A stretch of 64,000 bases of DNA from Herbiconiux gentiana (GCF_024978135.1 NZ_JANTEZ010000001.1:558001-622000); one strand, 5' to 3'; shown: positions 1 through 8,959, counted from the stretch's first letter. Program-made: numbers and translations. Notes: generated by a model not told the origin, from the letters alone.

Positions 1-1
1 C

Positions 2-667
2 GCCGGCCACGTGCTGCCCGTGCCCGCCTCGGTCGGCCTGGTCGACGCCGCCGGGCTGCCGGAGGTCGTGGCGACCGTGTGGTCGAACGTCTTCCAGCTC
101 GCCGGGCTGCGCTCGGGCGAGACCCTGCTCGTGCACGGCGGATCGAGCGGCATCGGCACCATGGCGGTGCAGCTCGGGCGGGCCTTCGGCGCGCGGGTCG
201 CGGTCACCGCGCGCTCGGCCGAGAAGCTCGAGGCGTGCCGGGAGCTCGGCGCGAGCATCCTGATCGACTACACGCAGGACGACTTCGTGGAGCGGGTGCA
301 GAGCGAGGCCGGGGGCGCCGACGTCGTGCTCGACGTGGTGGGCGGCGACTACCTCGACCGCAACGTCGCCGCCTTGGCCGTGAACGGGCGGATCGCGAAC
401 ATCTCCTCGAGCGGCGGGCCCGCCGCGCTCGACCTCGGCGCGCTGATGCGGAAACGCGGCGCGATCCACTCGACGAGTCTGCGGGCGCGGCCGGCCGAGG
501 AGAAGAGCGAGATCATCCGGAGCGTGCTCGAGACCGTGTGGCCGCTCGTGGCCGACGGGCGGGTGCGGCCCGTGATCGGCGCGCGCTTCCCGCTGGCCGA
601 GGCGGCGGAGGCGCACCGGCTGATGGAGTCGTCGGCGCACATCGGGAAGATCCTGCTCGTCGTGTGA
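2..667 (+). CDS. Zinc-binding alcohol dehydrogenase / quinone oxidoreductase (5' truncated)
   Basis: Medium-chain dehydrogenase/reductase of the NADPH:quinone oxidoreductase type, a cytosolic NADPH-dependent carbonyl or quinone reductase. The frame is open to the left edge, so the N-terminal GroES-like domain lies outside the window; what remains is the Rossmann half. Visible are the QOR-type stretch 'VDAAGLPEVVATVWSN' and the cofactor loop 'VHGGSSGIGTMAVQLG', followed by a typical C-terminal 'RFPLAEAAEAHRLMESS' segment. The glycine-rich loop is the QOR form and no structural-zinc cysteines are seen in this part. It ends about 70 bases before the convergent J-domain gene. Substrate cannot be told from sequence. 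Confidence 0.9.
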   Translation, partial: AGHVLPVPASVGLVDAAGLPEVVATVWSNVFQLAGLRSGETLLVHGGSSGIGTMAVQLGRAFGARVAVTARSAEKLEACRELGASILIDYTQDDFVERVQSEAGGADVVLDVVGGDYLDRNVAALAVNGRIANISSSGGPAALDLGALMRKRGAIHSTSLRARPAEEKSEIIRSVLETVWPLVADGRVRPVIGARFPLAEAAEAHRLMESSAHIGKILLVV

Positions 668-734
668 GCCGGGCGGGCGGCCCAGCCGGGCGGCCCGTCA
701 GCCGGTCAGCCGCGTAGGCGGCCAGGCGAGCCGC

Positions 735-1745
735 TCAGGCGAGCCGGATGCCGTTCTGCAGGCGGGTGCGCAGCTCGAACACCCGGTCGATGCTCGTGCG
801 CTCACCGCCGCCCCAGCCGCCGCGCCCGCCCGCGGCTCCGTCGACGCCGTTCCGCAGCAGCTGCGGCAGCAGCGAGCGCCGCACGACGACCGAGCCCGAC
901 AGCCGGCCGCGATCGACGACCTCGGCGGGTTCGGCGAGTGCCGCATCCGGAACCACCACGACCAGCCCGGTGAACTTCACACCGAGCGCACGGCCGAGCG
1001 TCTTGGCGGCCCGGTGCAGCTCGTGCAGTGGCTCGTCGTCGGGGTGGACGGTCTCGCCGATCAGCTCGTCCTTCTTCAGGCGCACCTCGCCGCCCCAGTC
1101 CTCGGACTGGATGGCGTAGAGCCCCGAGGGCCCGAGCACCACGTGGTCGATGGTCTCCGGCACACCGTCGGCCGAGCGGCCCGAGAGCACGTTGTTCCAG
1201 ATCGTGTAGCCGATGCCGAGCGTCGAGACGAGGCCCGCGGTCGACTCCTCGGCGATGGCCTTCGCGAGCCAGCCGCGGATCTCGCGCGGTGCGCTCCGCA
1301 CCAACGCCGGGTCGTACGGGTCGGCGATCTCCACACCGCGGCCCACCCATTCGCGCAGCAGCGTGAGGTAGACCTCGCGCTCCTGGCCGCCGGGGTGGCC
1401 ATAGGTGCGGGCCTTCACGGTCGAGCTGGCGGGGCGACCGGATGCGCGGCCTCCCGTCGCGGGCCCGAAACCCGAGCCCGGGGTCGACGCCGAGCCCGAG
1501 GCGCCGGCGGTGTGCGCGGTCGAGCTGCTCCCCCGCGACCCGCGGTCGTACGCCGCGCGGTCGTCGGGGGCGCCGACGAGCTCCCAGGCCCGCTGCACCG
1601 CGACGAAGCGCACGGAGTCGCCCCCGGTGTCGGGGTGGGTCTCGCGGAGCAGTCGGCGATAGGCCTTCTTCAGCTCGTCCTGCGACGCGGACGGACCGAC
1701 CCCGAGAACCTCGTACGGGCTCTGGGCGAGAGGGCTGTCGGACAC
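735..1745 (-). CDS. J-domain protein with C-terminal nuclease-related (NERD-like) domain
   Basis: 336-residue two-domain protein. Residues about 8-60 form a DnaJ J domain with the HPD tripeptide at 37-39 ('LRETHPDTGG'), which in this family stimulates Hsp70 (DnaK) ATPase. A Ser/Gly/Ala-rich linker (about 68-110) leads to a C-terminal region containing 'IDHVVLGPSGLYAIQSEDW' (near residue 198), the hallmark of NERD (nuclease-related) domains. The start is a GTG with no Shine-Dalgarno, but TATCGT sits six bases upstream (1752-1757), as for other leaderless genes here. No DnaJ zinc-finger or CTD substrate-binding domains are present, so this is not a housekeeping DnaJ. The role of the NERD part is unknown; catalysis is not shown. 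Confidence 0.85.
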   Translation of the reverse strand: MSDSPLAQSPYEVLGVGPSASQDELKKAYRRLLRETHPDTGGDSVRFVAVQRAWELVGAPDDRAAYDRGSRGSSSTAHTAGASGSASTPGSGFGPATGGRASGRPASSTVKARTYGHPGGQEREVYLTLLREWVGRGVEIADPYDPALVRSAPREIRGWLAKAIAEESTAGLVSTLGIGYTIWNNVLSGRSADGVPETIDHVVLGPSGLYAIQSEDWGGEVRLKKDELIGETVHPDDEPLHELHRAAKTLGRALGVKFTGLVVVVPDAALAEPAEVVDRGRLSGSVVVRRSLLPQLLRNGVDGAAGGRGGWGGGERTSIDRVFELRTRLQNGIRLA

Positions 1746-1751
1746 GCGTTC

Positions 1752-1757
1752 ACGATA
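1752..1757 (-). promoter_or_regulatory. -10 box of leaderless J-domain gene
   Basis: TATCGT on the minus strand, six bases before the GTG start of the J-domain gene. Transcription would start at or next to the start codon. Same spacing as at many genes in this window. Confidence 0.45.
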
Positions 1758-1851
1758 CCGGGCGTTTCCGGGGTGTTCGCCGAATGCGCGCAGAGCGGAA
1801 TCGGCGACCGGGGCCGCCGCGCGCCTGGCGTCGGGCCGCCGCGACGACCGG

Positions 1852-2721
1852 TCAGGACGCCTTGTCGGTCACCCGGAGCACGAGCACCGGGCACTGCGCC
1901 CCGAGGATCACGTCGTGGCTCACCGACCCGAGCAGGAACCGCCCGATGCCGTGCCGGCCGTGGCTGCCCACGACGAGCAGCGCCGCCTCCTTGCCGGCCG
2001 TCACCAGCGCGGCGGAGGGGGCGGCGAGCACGACCTGCGTCTCGACCGGCGTCTCGGTTCCGCCCTCGTTGCGGGCCTCGGCGGCCGTCTCGTCGGCCAC
2101 CTCCCTGGCGCGCTGCTCGAGCGCCTCGTAGAGCTCGGAGCCGTCGGTGAACTCGGGCTGCATCAGGGGCGGCAGCGTCCAGGCGGTGAGGATGCGCAGC
2201 GGCTCGTCCAGCAGTCGCGCCTCGGCGAGCGCGGTGCGCACGAGCCGAGCCGACGACGGACCGCCGTCGATCCCCACCACGACGCCGTGACGCGTCGTCG
2301 CCGGCAGGTCGGGGATCACCGCGACCGGCACCGTCGCCGACGCCGCGACCCGGAGGCTCACGGCGCTCGTGGTCAGACGCTCGTAGAGGTCTTTGCGGTA
2401 GCTGCCGACCACGAGCAGGCTCGCGCCGATCGCCTCGGCCTCGGCGACCAGCTCGGTGACCGGATTGCCGCGCCGCACCCGCGAGGTGACCGTGACGTGC
2501 GGCGCCTTGCTGTCGGCGTGGAAGGCGGCATCGGCGGCCACCACCTCGCCCTTCTGTTGCAGCAGCGGGGCGGCCGTGAAGGCCTCCGAGTCCCAGGAGG
2601 TGTCGGCGACGTAGAGCACCTCGAGGTCGCAGCCGGTGGCCTCGGCGCGGCGGAGGGCCCAGTCGAGGGCGGTCTGGGCGGCGGCGGATCCGTCGAAACC
2701 GACGAGGATGGGGGCGGACAT
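1852..2721 (-). CDS. Universal stress protein, tandem UspA domains
   Basis: 289-residue cytosolic protein with two UspA domains (about 1-142 and 150-289). The second carries an intact ATP-binding signature of the G-2X-G-9X-G(S/T) type, 'GSHGRHGIGRFLLGSVS'. The first has a looser version ('VVGSYRKDLYERLTTSAVS') with only one glycine, suggesting unequal nucleotide binding in the two halves. Tandem Usp proteins of this length are common in actinobacteria and are typically induced in stationary phase or hypoxia, though no such regulatory motif was recognised here. The ATG has a good GGAGG-type site (GGAGCCTCC region). It is divergent from the downstream LLM oxidoreductase gene. Confidence 0.93.
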   Translation of the reverse strand: MSAPILVGFDGSAAAQTALDWALRRAEATGCDLEVLYVADTSWDSEAFTAAPLLQQKGEVVAADAAFHADSKAPHVTVTSRVRRGNPVTELVAEAEAIGASLLVVGSYRKDLYERLTTSAVSLRVAASATVPVAVIPDLPATTRHGVVVGIDGGPSSARLVRTALAEARLLDEPLRILTAWTLPPLMQPEFTDGSELYEALEQRAREVADETAAEARNEGGTETPVETQVVLAAPSAALVTAGKEAALLVVGSHGRHGIGRFLLGSVSHDVILGAQCPVLVLRVTDKAS

Positions 2722-2798
2722 GGAGGCTCCTCACGACGGGTGACGGGCTCCAGTCTGGCAGGCGGGGGCCGCGCGGAATACTGCGGGCGGGCATCCGG

Positions 2799-2829
2799 TT
2801 GTCTGATTACATACGCACGCATGGATAAT
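2799..2829 (+). promoter_or_regulatory. Candidate promoter of LLM oxidoreductase gene
   Basis: TTGTCT (2799-2804) and GATAAT (2824-2829) separated by 19 bases in the least GC-rich part of the divergent gap. The spacer is longer than ideal, so the call is tentative. It would give a leader of about 30 bases. Confidence 0.35.
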
Positions 2830-2865
2830 GGCGTGACGCGCTCACGACGGACAGGACTTCACACC

Positions 2866-3915
2866 ATGGCAGAGCAGCTGCAGCTCGGACTCGACACCTT
2901 CGGCGACGTGACCGCCGCCCCCGACGGAACCCTGCTGCCCGCGGCCCAGGTGCTGCGCAACCTCGTCGACCAGGCGGTGCTCGCCGACGAGGTGGGCGTC
3001 GACTTCATCGGCTTCGGCGAGCACCACCGCGACGACTTCGCGGTCTCGGCCCCCGAGGTCGTGCTGGCGGCGGTGGCGGCGCGCACCTCGCGCATCCACC
3101 TCGGCTCGGCCGTCACGGTGCTCTCGAGCGACGACCCGGTGCGGGTGTTCCAACGGTTCTCGACCCTGGATGCGCTGTCGAACGGGCGCGCGGAAGTCAT
3201 CCTCGGGCGCGGGTCGTTCACCGAGTCGTTCCCGCTGTTCGGCTTCGAGCTCGGCGACTACGAGCGCCTGTTCGAGGAGAAGCTGAACCTGTTCGCCGCC
3301 GTGCGCTCGGGCGAGCCCGTCACCTGGGAGGGTTCGACGCGCTCGCCGCTGAACGACCAGCAGGTCTTCCCGCAGCTCGAGACCGGCCTGCTGAAGACGT
3401 GGGTCGGCGTCGGCGGCAGCCCCGAGTCGGTGGTGCGCGCCGCGCGGTACGGCTTCTCGCTGATGCTCGCCGTGATCGGCGGCGACCCCGTGCGCTTCGC
3501 GCCCTTCGCCGACCTGTACCACCGTGCGCTCGACCAGTTCGGCTTCGACCGCCAGCCGGTCGGCGTGCACTCCCCCGGGCACGTGGCCGCCACCGACGAG
3601 GAGGCCCGCGAGCAGCTCTGGCCGCACTACCAGTCGCAGATGAATCGCATCGGCCGCGAGCGCGGCTGGTCGCCGATGGGGCGGGCGCATTTCGACCAAG
3701 AGGCCGGTCCGCACGGGTCGCTCTACGTGGGGTCGCCGGAGACGGTGGCGCAGAAGATCGCGAACGCCGTGCGGGTGCTCGGGGTCGACCGCTTCGACCT
3801 GAAGTACGGGAACGGGCCGCTGTCGCACGAGAACCTCATGACGAGCATCGAGCTGTACGGCACGCAGGTGATCCCGCGGGTGCGGGAGCTGCTGGCGGAG
3901 ACGCCGGGGCGGTGA
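2866..3915 (+). CDS. LLM-class flavin-dependent oxidoreductase (luciferase-like)
   Basis: 349-residue protein of the bacterial-luciferase-like superfamily, a TIM barrel using F420 or FMNH2. The family's opening motif 'GVDFIGFGEHHRDDFAVSAP' is present at about 45-65, followed by 'GSAVTVLSSDDPVRVFQRF' and 'SNGRAEVILGRGSF', where the flavin phosphate is bound. It resembles the alkanal-monooxygenase-like group that acts as stand-alone oxidoreductases or monooxygenases. The frame is open far upstream, but ATG 2866 starts the family-conserved N-terminus and lies behind the only promoter-like sequence. Substrate and cofactor choice (FMN versus F420) cannot be read from the sequence. Confidence 0.92.
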   Translation: MAEQLQLGLDTFGDVTAAPDGTLLPAAQVLRNLVDQAVLADEVGVDFIGFGEHHRDDFAVSAPEVVLAAVAARTSRIHLGSAVTVLSSDDPVRVFQRFSTLDALSNGRAEVILGRGSFTESFPLFGFELGDYERLFEEKLNLFAAVRSGEPVTWEGSTRSPLNDQQVFPQLETGLLKTWVGVGGSPESVVRAARYGFSLMLAVIGGDPVRFAPFADLYHRALDQFGFDRQPVGVHSPGHVAATDEEAREQLWPHYQSQMNRIGRERGWSPMGRAHFDQEAGPHGSLYVGSPETVAQKIANAVRVLGVDRFDLKYGNGPLSHENLMTSIELYGTQVIPRVRELLAETPGR

Positions 3916-3947
3916 AGTGGGCTGTTCCAGGCCGAGGCCGCGCAGCT

Positions 3948-4457
3948 TTACGCGGCGCCGGGCTCGGCCGTGGCCTCGCGTGCCAGGAGTGAGCGCTTGA
4001 CGGGGGTGCCCCAGGCGAAGCCGCCGAGGGATCCGTCGGTGCGCAGCACCCGGTGGCACGGCACGAACAGCGCGACCGCGTTGCGGGCGCAGGCGCTGGC
4101 CGCCGCCCGCACGGCGGTGGGGCGTCCGAGGTGCGCGGCGAACTGCTGGTAGCTGAGCGGATGCCCGGGCTCGATCGTTCGCAGGGCCGCCCAGCCGGCG
4201 CGGTGGAAGTCGCCTCCCGTCTGGGCGACCTCGACCGTGTCGATCGCGCGGACGTCGCCTCCGTAGTACGCGGTGACCGCCTCCCCCGCCCTGGTCTCGC
4301 CGGGCGTGGTGCCGATCTGGCGGTGAGCTGGCGCGAGGCGGGCGAGCAGGGCCTCGGGGTCTGCCGTCCAGCCCGAGGCGATGACCCGGCCGTCGGCGTC
4401 GGCGATCAGGCCGAAGGGGCCGTCGGGGGTGTCGACGAACTCGATCACGGCGGTCAT
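3948..4457 (-). CDS. ogt: Methylated-DNA--[protein]-cysteine S-methyltransferase
   Basis: 169-residue suicide repair enzyme that moves the alkyl group from O6-alkylguanine to its own cysteine. The active-site motif 'FVPCHRV' is intact with acceptor Cys134, preceded by the helix-turn-helix-like '[16 protein letters not shown]' (Asn-hinge and arginine finger region) and followed by 'GSLGGFAWG'. Its ATG overlaps the TGA of the upstream Ada-AlkA gene (ATGA, 4454-4457), so the two are translationally coupled. The pair gives both alkyl-base excision and direct reversal. The N-terminal domain lacks Ada-type zinc cysteines, as expected for Ogt/MGMT. Confidence 0.95.
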   Translation of the reverse strand: MTAVIEFVDTPDGPFGLIADADGRVIASGWTADPEALLARLAPAHRQIGTTPGETRAGEAVTAYYGGDVRAIDTVEVAQTGGDFHRAGWAALRTIEPGHPLSYQQFAAHLGRPTAVRAAASACARNAVALFVPCHRVLRTDGSLGGFAWGTPVKRSLLAREATAEPGAA

Positions 4458-6139
4458 GGGGTCTCCTCGGGGGTGGGGCTGGTCGGGGTTGGGGTGGGCT
4501 GCGTGGCGGCGGCATCGGCGGCCGCCGGGTGCGCTGCGGCGGCGGGGTGCGCGGGGGCGGGATGCGCGGTGCGGGTGGCGCGCGGGGGCGAGGGCGGGCG
4601 GGGCGGTGGGGCCGACGCCGACCAGAGGTGGAGGGAGAGGTAGGTGCGCCACGGTGCGAAGTCGGCGGCCCAGGATGCGAGGTCCCGCGGAGCATCCGGG
4701 AACCCGAGCCTGCGCGCACCGGTTCTGAGCGCCACGTCGCCCGTGGGCAGGATGTCGGGGTTCTTCAGCACGCGCATGGCGAGGTAGCCGGCGGTCCAGT
4801 CGCCGATGCCCGGGAGGGCGATCAGGCGCTGACGCTGCTCGGCGGCCCCGTCGCCGAACGAGAGGTCGAGCGCGCCTGAGGCGAGCAGCTCCGCCGTGTT
4901 CACGACGGTCGCGATCTTGGCGCGGGGGCCGGTGAGCACCGATCCCGCGTGCTCGGCGATCTGCGCCGGGGTGGGGAAGAGCAGGGTGGGGGCGGACGGA
5001 TCCGGGGCGGTGCCCGGCGGCGGAGCGGGGAACGCGGAGCCGGCCGCGAGCGTGAGCCGGTGCAGCAGGGTGCGTGCCGCGACGACGGTGATCTGCTGAC
5101 CGACGATGGCGCGGAACAGCATCTCGGCGGGGTCGACCGCACCGGGCATCCGGATGCCCGGGGTCGCCGCGACCCGTGCCACCAGCGCCTGGCCTGCCGC
5201 CGTGGCCGCACCGCCCCGCCGGGCGAACGCCTCGCCCCCGGCCACCAGCGCCTCGTCGATCGCGACGGGGTCGGCGTCGAGGTCGAACAGCCGGCGGATG
5301 CGCGAGACCAGCACGGGCAGGTCGCCGAGCGCGGTCAGGTGCGCGTCGAGGATGAGACGCGGTGCTCCGGTTGCCGCCGGGCGCCGCACCGTGAACCAGG
5401 CCGCGCCTCCGGGGAGGGCGAGCGACCGCGAGTAGGAGTCGAATCCACCCTCGGTGTCGACGCCCAGGTGCTCGACACCGGGGATCGCGCGGACGGCGAG
5501 CCAGGTGAACACGCCGGACAGATCGAACGGTTCGCGGTAGGGCAGGGCGAGGGTGATCGAACCCGGCGTCTGGCTGTCGTGGCGGGACTGGCGCTCGCGG
5601 ATCGCGGTGGGGGTGAGCTGGAAGACCTCGGCGATCGTGTCGTTGAACTGGCGGATGCTCGAGAAGCCGGCGGCGAACGCGATGTCGGCCATCGGCAGGC
5701 TCGTCGAGGTGAGCAGCGTGCGGGCGGTCTGCGCGCGATGCGCCCGCGAGAGGGCCAGCGGGCCCGCGCCGAGCTCGTCGGTGAGCACCCGGGTGAGGTG
5801 GCGTGGGCTGTAGCCGAGGCGGCGGGCCAGGCCGTCGACGCCCTCGCGTTCGATGACGCCGTCGGAGATGAGGCGCATGGAACGGCCGGCGAGGTCGTCG
5901 CGGAGGTTCCAGGCGGGGGTGCCCGGGACGGCCTCGGGCAGGCAGCGCTTGCAGGCGCGGTAGCCCGCCTCGTGCGCGGCGGCGCTGGTCTCGTAGAAGG
6001 TGACGTTCTGCTCCTTCGGCGTGCGGGCGGGGCAGCTGGGGCGGCAGTAGATGCCGGTGGAGCGCACGGCGGTGATGAACTGACCGTCGAAGCGGGGGTC
6101 GCGCGAGGAGATGATGCGGTAGCGCTCGGCGAAGTCCAT
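4454..6139 (-). CDS. alkA: Ada-type regulator / AlkA DNA-3-methyladenine glycosylase fusion
   Basis: 561-residue multidomain alkylation-repair protein. Residues 1-75 are the Ada zinc domain with Cys32, Cys36, Cys63 and Cys66 ('[17 protein letters not shown]', 'ACKRCLPE'), which accepts methyl groups from phosphotriesters. About 85-185 is an AraC-type HTH ('[18 protein letters not shown]'). AlkA N-terminal and HhH-GPD glycosylase domains follow, with '[16 protein letters not shown]' and the catalytic Asp in 'PTGDVAL'. A Pro/Ala-rich tail ends the protein. Such fusions act both as methyl-activated regulators and as glycosylases. The ATG has GAGACT six bases upstream and no Shine-Dalgarno, consistent with leaderless translation. 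Coupled by 4-base overlap to the methyltransferase gene. Confidence 0.94.
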   Translation of the reverse strand: MDFAERYRIISSRDPRFDGQFITAVRSTGIYCRPSCPARTPKEQNVTFYETSAAAHEAGYRACKRCLPEAVPGTPAWNLRDDLAGRSMRLISDGVIEREGVDGLARRLGYSPRHLTRVLTDELGAGPLALSRAHRAQTARTLLTSTSLPMADIAFAAGFSSIRQFNDTIAEVFQLTPTAIRERQSRHDSQTPGSITLALPYREPFDLSGVFTWLAVRAIPGVEHLGVDTEGGFDSYSRSLALPGGAAWFTVRRPAATGAPRLILDAHLTALGDLPVLVSRIRRLFDLDADPVAIDEALVAGGEAFARRGGAATAAGQALVARVAATPGIRMPGAVDPAEMLFRAIVGQQITVVAARTLLHRLTLAAGSAFPAPPPGTAPDPSAPTLLFPTPAQIAEHAGSVLTGPRAKIATVVNTAELLASGALDLSFGDGAAEQRQRLIALPGIGDWTAGYLAMRVLKNPDILPTGDVALRTGARRLGFPDAPRDLASWAADFAPWRTYLSLHLWSASAPPPRPPSPPRATRTAHPAPAHPAAAAHPAAADAAATQPTPTPTSPTPEETP

Positions 6140-6261
6140 GGAGGGAGTCTCGCACGGGCATCCGCTCGGCTCTAGCGGGAATCGGACACGGCAGTGGGGG
6201 GCGGGTGGCGCGCGGGCGGCGCTCGGCGGCCGCGATCGGTGCGGGTGTCGGAGGGTGGCCG

Positions 6262-6267
6262 TAGGGT
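6262..6267 (+). promoter_or_regulatory. -10 box of leaderless M4 protease gene
   Basis: TAGGGT six bases before the ATG of the metallopeptidase gene; no ribosome binding site is present, so transcription probably starts at the ATG. Confidence 0.45.
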
Positions 6268-6273
6268 CGGCAC

Positions 6274-7341
6274 ATGGCGCACTCGATCGTTCCCCCGTAC
6301 CTGCTGGCCCGCATCGCCGAGACCGATGCCGACGGTATGCAGCGGGCTGCCGAGGCGGCCCGTCGGTCACTGCTGGCTGATCCGCCACTGCGCGAGGAGC
6401 GTCGGCGCGAGGCCTTCGTGCCCCCCGTGCCCGGGCAGCCGGTCGCGCCCGACGACGCGGCACCGCAGCGCACCATCTCCGACGCCGGTGGCACCGAGAC
6501 ACTGCCCGGGCGGGCGGTGCGGCGGGAGGGCGACCCCGTGTCGGGCGACCCGGCGGTGAACGAGGCCTACGAAGGGCTCGGCGCGACCTACGCCTTGCTC
6601 GCCGACGCCTTCGGCCGCGACTCGATCGACGGGCGCGGGCTGCCGCTCGACGCCACGGTGCACTACGGCGTCGACTACGACAACGCCTTCTGGGACGGGC
6701 AGCGCATGGTCTTCGGCGACGGCGACGGCGAGGTGTTCGGCCGCTTCACGGCGTCGTTGTCGGTGATCGGGCACGAGCTGGCGCACGGCGTCACGCAGTA
6801 CACGGCCGCGCTGGAGTACCAAGGGCAGGCGGGCGCGCTGAACGAGTCGTTCAGCGACGTCGTCGGCGCCCTCGTCGAGCAGCACCGGCTGGGGCAGACG
6901 GCCGACGAGGCGAGCTGGCTGATCGGCGAGGGGCTGTTCACCGAGGCGGTGCAGGGGCGAGCGCTGCGCTCGATGCTGTCGCCCGGCACCGCCTACGACG
7001 ACGATGTGCTCGGCAAAGACCCACAGCCGGCGTCGATGGACGACTACGTCGACACCGCCGACGACAACGGCGGGGTGCACCTGAACTCGGGCATCGCCAA
7101 CCGGGCGTTCGCGCTCGCGGCGATCGAGCTCGGCGGCTTCGCCTGGGAGCGGGCGGGGCAGGTCTGGTACGACGCGATCACCGGGTCGCTCTCGCCCACG
7201 GCCGATTTCGCGGCCTTCGCCGACGCGACCGTGCTGGCGGCCTCGTCGCGGTTCGGCGACGACTCCGCCGAGGCTGCCGCGATCGCGTCGGCATGGGCTA
7301 CCGTGGGCGTGAGGAGCGATGACCGAGCCGAATCCCCCTGA
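6274..7341 (+). CDS. Protealysin-like M4 metallopeptidase
   Basis: 355-residue thermolysin-family zinc protease. Zinc motif HELAH is at 167-171 and the third ligand motif 'NESFSD' has Glu191; '[14 protein letters not shown]' supplies the substrate-binding and proton-donor region of the C-terminal helical domain. There is no signal peptide. The short N-terminus has 'PPYLLARI' at 7-14, the conserved motif of protealysin-type propeptides, so the zymogen is probably made in the cytosol and self-processed. The downstream gene, which overlaps it by 23 bases, encodes an emfourin-like inhibitor domain, as in known protealysin loci. Physiological target unknown. Confidence 0.95.
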   Translation: MAHSIVPPYLLARIAETDADGMQRAAEAARRSLLADPPLREERRREAFVPPVPGQPVAPDDAAPQRTISDAGGTETLPGRAVRREGDPVSGDPAVNEAYEGLGATYALLADAFGRDSIDGRGLPLDATVHYGVDYDNAFWDGQRMVFGDGDGEVFGRFTASLSVIGHELAHGVTQYTAALEYQGQAGALNESFSDVVGALVEQHRLGQTADEASWLIGEGLFTEAVQGRALRSMLSPGTAYDDDVLGKDPQPASMDDYVDTADDNGGVHLNSGIANRAFALAAIELGGFAWERAGQVWYDAITGSLSPTADFAAFADATVLAASSRFGDDSAEAAAIASAWATVGVRSDDRAESP

Positions 7342-7867
7342 GCCTTACCCTGACCCCAACGCCCCGCGGCCGCAGCAGCCCGCGGGCGGTGAACCGGGCG
7401 AGCCCGCTCCGGCCTCGTCCCATCCGGCCGCACCCGCTCCGGCCGAGCCCGCTCCGGCCGCTATCGATCCGGCCGAGCCCGCTCCGGCCGCTATCGATCC
7501 GGCCGAGCCCGCTCCGGCCGCTGTCGATCCGGCCGAGCCCGCTCCGGCACCGTCCGACGCGCTTGGGCGCGAGCTTCGGATCACGGTGACCCGGTCGGGT
7601 GGCGTCGCCGGCATGTCTCCGCGCTGGGGCATCGAGGTCTCGGAGCAGAACGACGTCGACTCGTGGCTGTCGCTCGTGGAGTCGTGCCCGTGGGACGCCC
7701 CCGACCCGGCGCCCGGAGGCGAGGACCGCTTCGTCTACACGATCCGGGTGCTCGTCGACGCGCCCGACGAGCCTGAGGTCTCGCACGGCGCGCGCGTGCC
7801 CGAGCAGCACCTCGACGGCCCGTGGCGCGACCTCGTCGACCGGGTGAAGGACGCCTCCCGGCGCTGA
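7319..7867 (+). CDS. Emfourin-like protealysin inhibitor with repetitive N-terminal extension
   Basis: 182-residue protein. Residues about 1-82 are a Pro/Ala/Glu-rich disordered segment containing a 10-residue repeat (EPAPAAIDPA). The C-terminal 100 residues, starting 'LRITVTRSGGVAG', match the emfourin family, small proteins that block protealysin-like M4 proteases. The gene overlaps the protease gene by 23 bases and has a GAGGAG site before its ATG, so the two are co-expressed. Known emfourins are about 110 residues without such an extension, making the N-terminal half unusual. Assignment rests on the motif and on gene context; inhibition has not been shown here. Confidence 0.8.
   Translation: MTEPNPPEPYPDPNAPRPQQPAGGEPGEPAPASSHPAAPAPAEPAPAAIDPAEPAPAAIDPAEPAPAAVDPAEPAPAPSDALGRELRITVTRSGGVAGMSPRWGIEVSEQNDVDSWLSLVESCPWDAPDPAPGGEDRFVYTIRVLVDAPDEPEVSHGARVPEQHLDGPWRDLVDRVKDASRR
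7441..7548 (+). repeat. 30-bp in-frame tandem repeat in emfourin-like gene
   Basis: Three full 30-base units (7441-7470, 7471-7500, 7501-7530) plus an 18-base partial copy. The first two are identical and the third differs by one base. They encode AEPAPAAIDP-type decapeptides. Because the unit is a multiple of three, copy-number change would lengthen or shorten the linker without breaking the frame. Confidence 0.95.
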
Positions 7868-7957
7868 ATCCCGTCGCCGCCCGCCCATCCGGCGGCGGGC
7901 GGACGGTGTGTGCGCCCGGCGACGGGCGGACGGGTGCGCGCGGGCGAGAATGGACGG

Positions 7958-8833
7958 ATGAGCTCGGTCCCGTCGTCCCCCGTCCCATCCGCGTGGCGTC
8001 GCCCACGGGAGGCCGGAGCCGACGGCCAGGCCGGCTCGGCGGGCGCGACGGTGCTCGAGTTCCGCGGGGTGCGGTTCGTGCGGCAGGGGCGGGTGCTGCT
8101 CGACGACGTGTCGTTCGGCGTGCGCGCCGGCGAGCACTGGGCACTGATCGGGCCGAACGGAGCCGGGAAGAGCACGATCCTCAGCCTCGCGGGGGCGGTG
8201 CAGCATCCGTCGGGCGGAGAGGTGCACGTGCTCGGTCAGCGGATCGGGCGCGTCGAGCTGCAGGCGCTCAGGCGGTCGATCGGGCACGTGACTCCGCGGC
8301 ATCCGCTCGGGTCGGGGTTGAGCATCCGCGAGGTGGTGCTCACCGGGCTGACCGGCTCGGTCGAGATCGTGCCGCGGTGGCAGCCGGCCGCCGACGACCT
8401 CGAGCGCGCCGACGCCTTCGTCGAGCTGCTCGGCCTGGCCGATCGCGCCCACGAGCCCTGGACCACCCTCTCGCAGGGCGAACGCGGCCGCACCCTCATC
8501 GCCCGCGCCCTGATGACCGACCCGCAGCTGCTGCTGCTCGACGAACCGTCGACCGGCCTCGACGTCGCCGCCCGCGAGCAGCTGCTCGACACCCTCGACC
8601 GCGTGCGCGAGACGCACCCCGGCCTCGCCTCGGTGCTCGTCACGCACCACCTCGAGGAGCTGCCGACGTCCACTTCGCACGCCTTGCTGCTCGCCCACGG
8701 ACGCATCACGGCGATCGGCCCCGCCACCGAGGTGCTCACCACCGCGAACGTCACCGCCTGCTTCGACCACCCCATCGACATCGAGCACCGACGCGGCCGC
8801 TGGCACGCGCGCTCGGGCGCCCTCCGCGACTGA
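7958..8833 (+). CDS. ABC transporter ATP-binding protein (orphan)
   Basis: 291-residue single ABC ATPase. Walker A 'GPNGAGKST', signature 'TLSQGERGR' (LSQGE variant of LSGGQ), Walker B 'LLLLDEPSTGLD' and the switch histidine in 'VLVTHHLEEL' are all present. It resembles the ModF/iron-type cytosolic ATPases rather than a drug exporter subunit. No permease or binding protein lies on either side, so its membrane partner, if any, is encoded elsewhere. The ATG at 7958 was chosen because GAGAAT lies six bases upstream and the upstream frame is low-complexity. Confidence 0.9.
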   Translation: MSSVPSSPVPSAWRRPREAGADGQAGSAGATVLEFRGVRFVRQGRVLLDDVSFGVRAGEHWALIGPNGAGKSTILSLAGAVQHPSGGEVHVLGQRIGRVELQALRRSIGHVTPRHPLGSGLSIREVVLTGLTGSVEIVPRWQPAADDLERADAFVELLGLADRAHEPWTTLSQGERGRTLIARALMTDPQLLLLDEPSTGLDVAAREQLLDTLDRVRETHPGLASVLVTHHLEELPTSTSHALLLAHGRITAIGPATEVLTTANVTACFDHPIDIEHRRGRWHARSGALRD

Positions 8834-8959
8834 CGCCCGTCATCCGGGGCGGCCGGGCGACGGATGCTCGGCAACCCTCGACGGCGCGGTCGACGGTGAC
8901 CCATCCCGTGCCCCGCCCGAGGCCCGGATGCGCGGCGACGCCCAGCCCGTGGTGCGGGG

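Noticed and set aside
3937-3956. Terminator hairpin GCCGCG/CGCGGC between the LLM oxidoreductase and methyltransferase genes
   Set aside because: Only a six-pair stem without a T-run, and it overlaps the coding end of the methyltransferase.
7441-7548. CRISPR-like array
   Set aside because: Units are directly abutting with no spacers and lie in frame inside a coding region; the same holds for 36498-36582.
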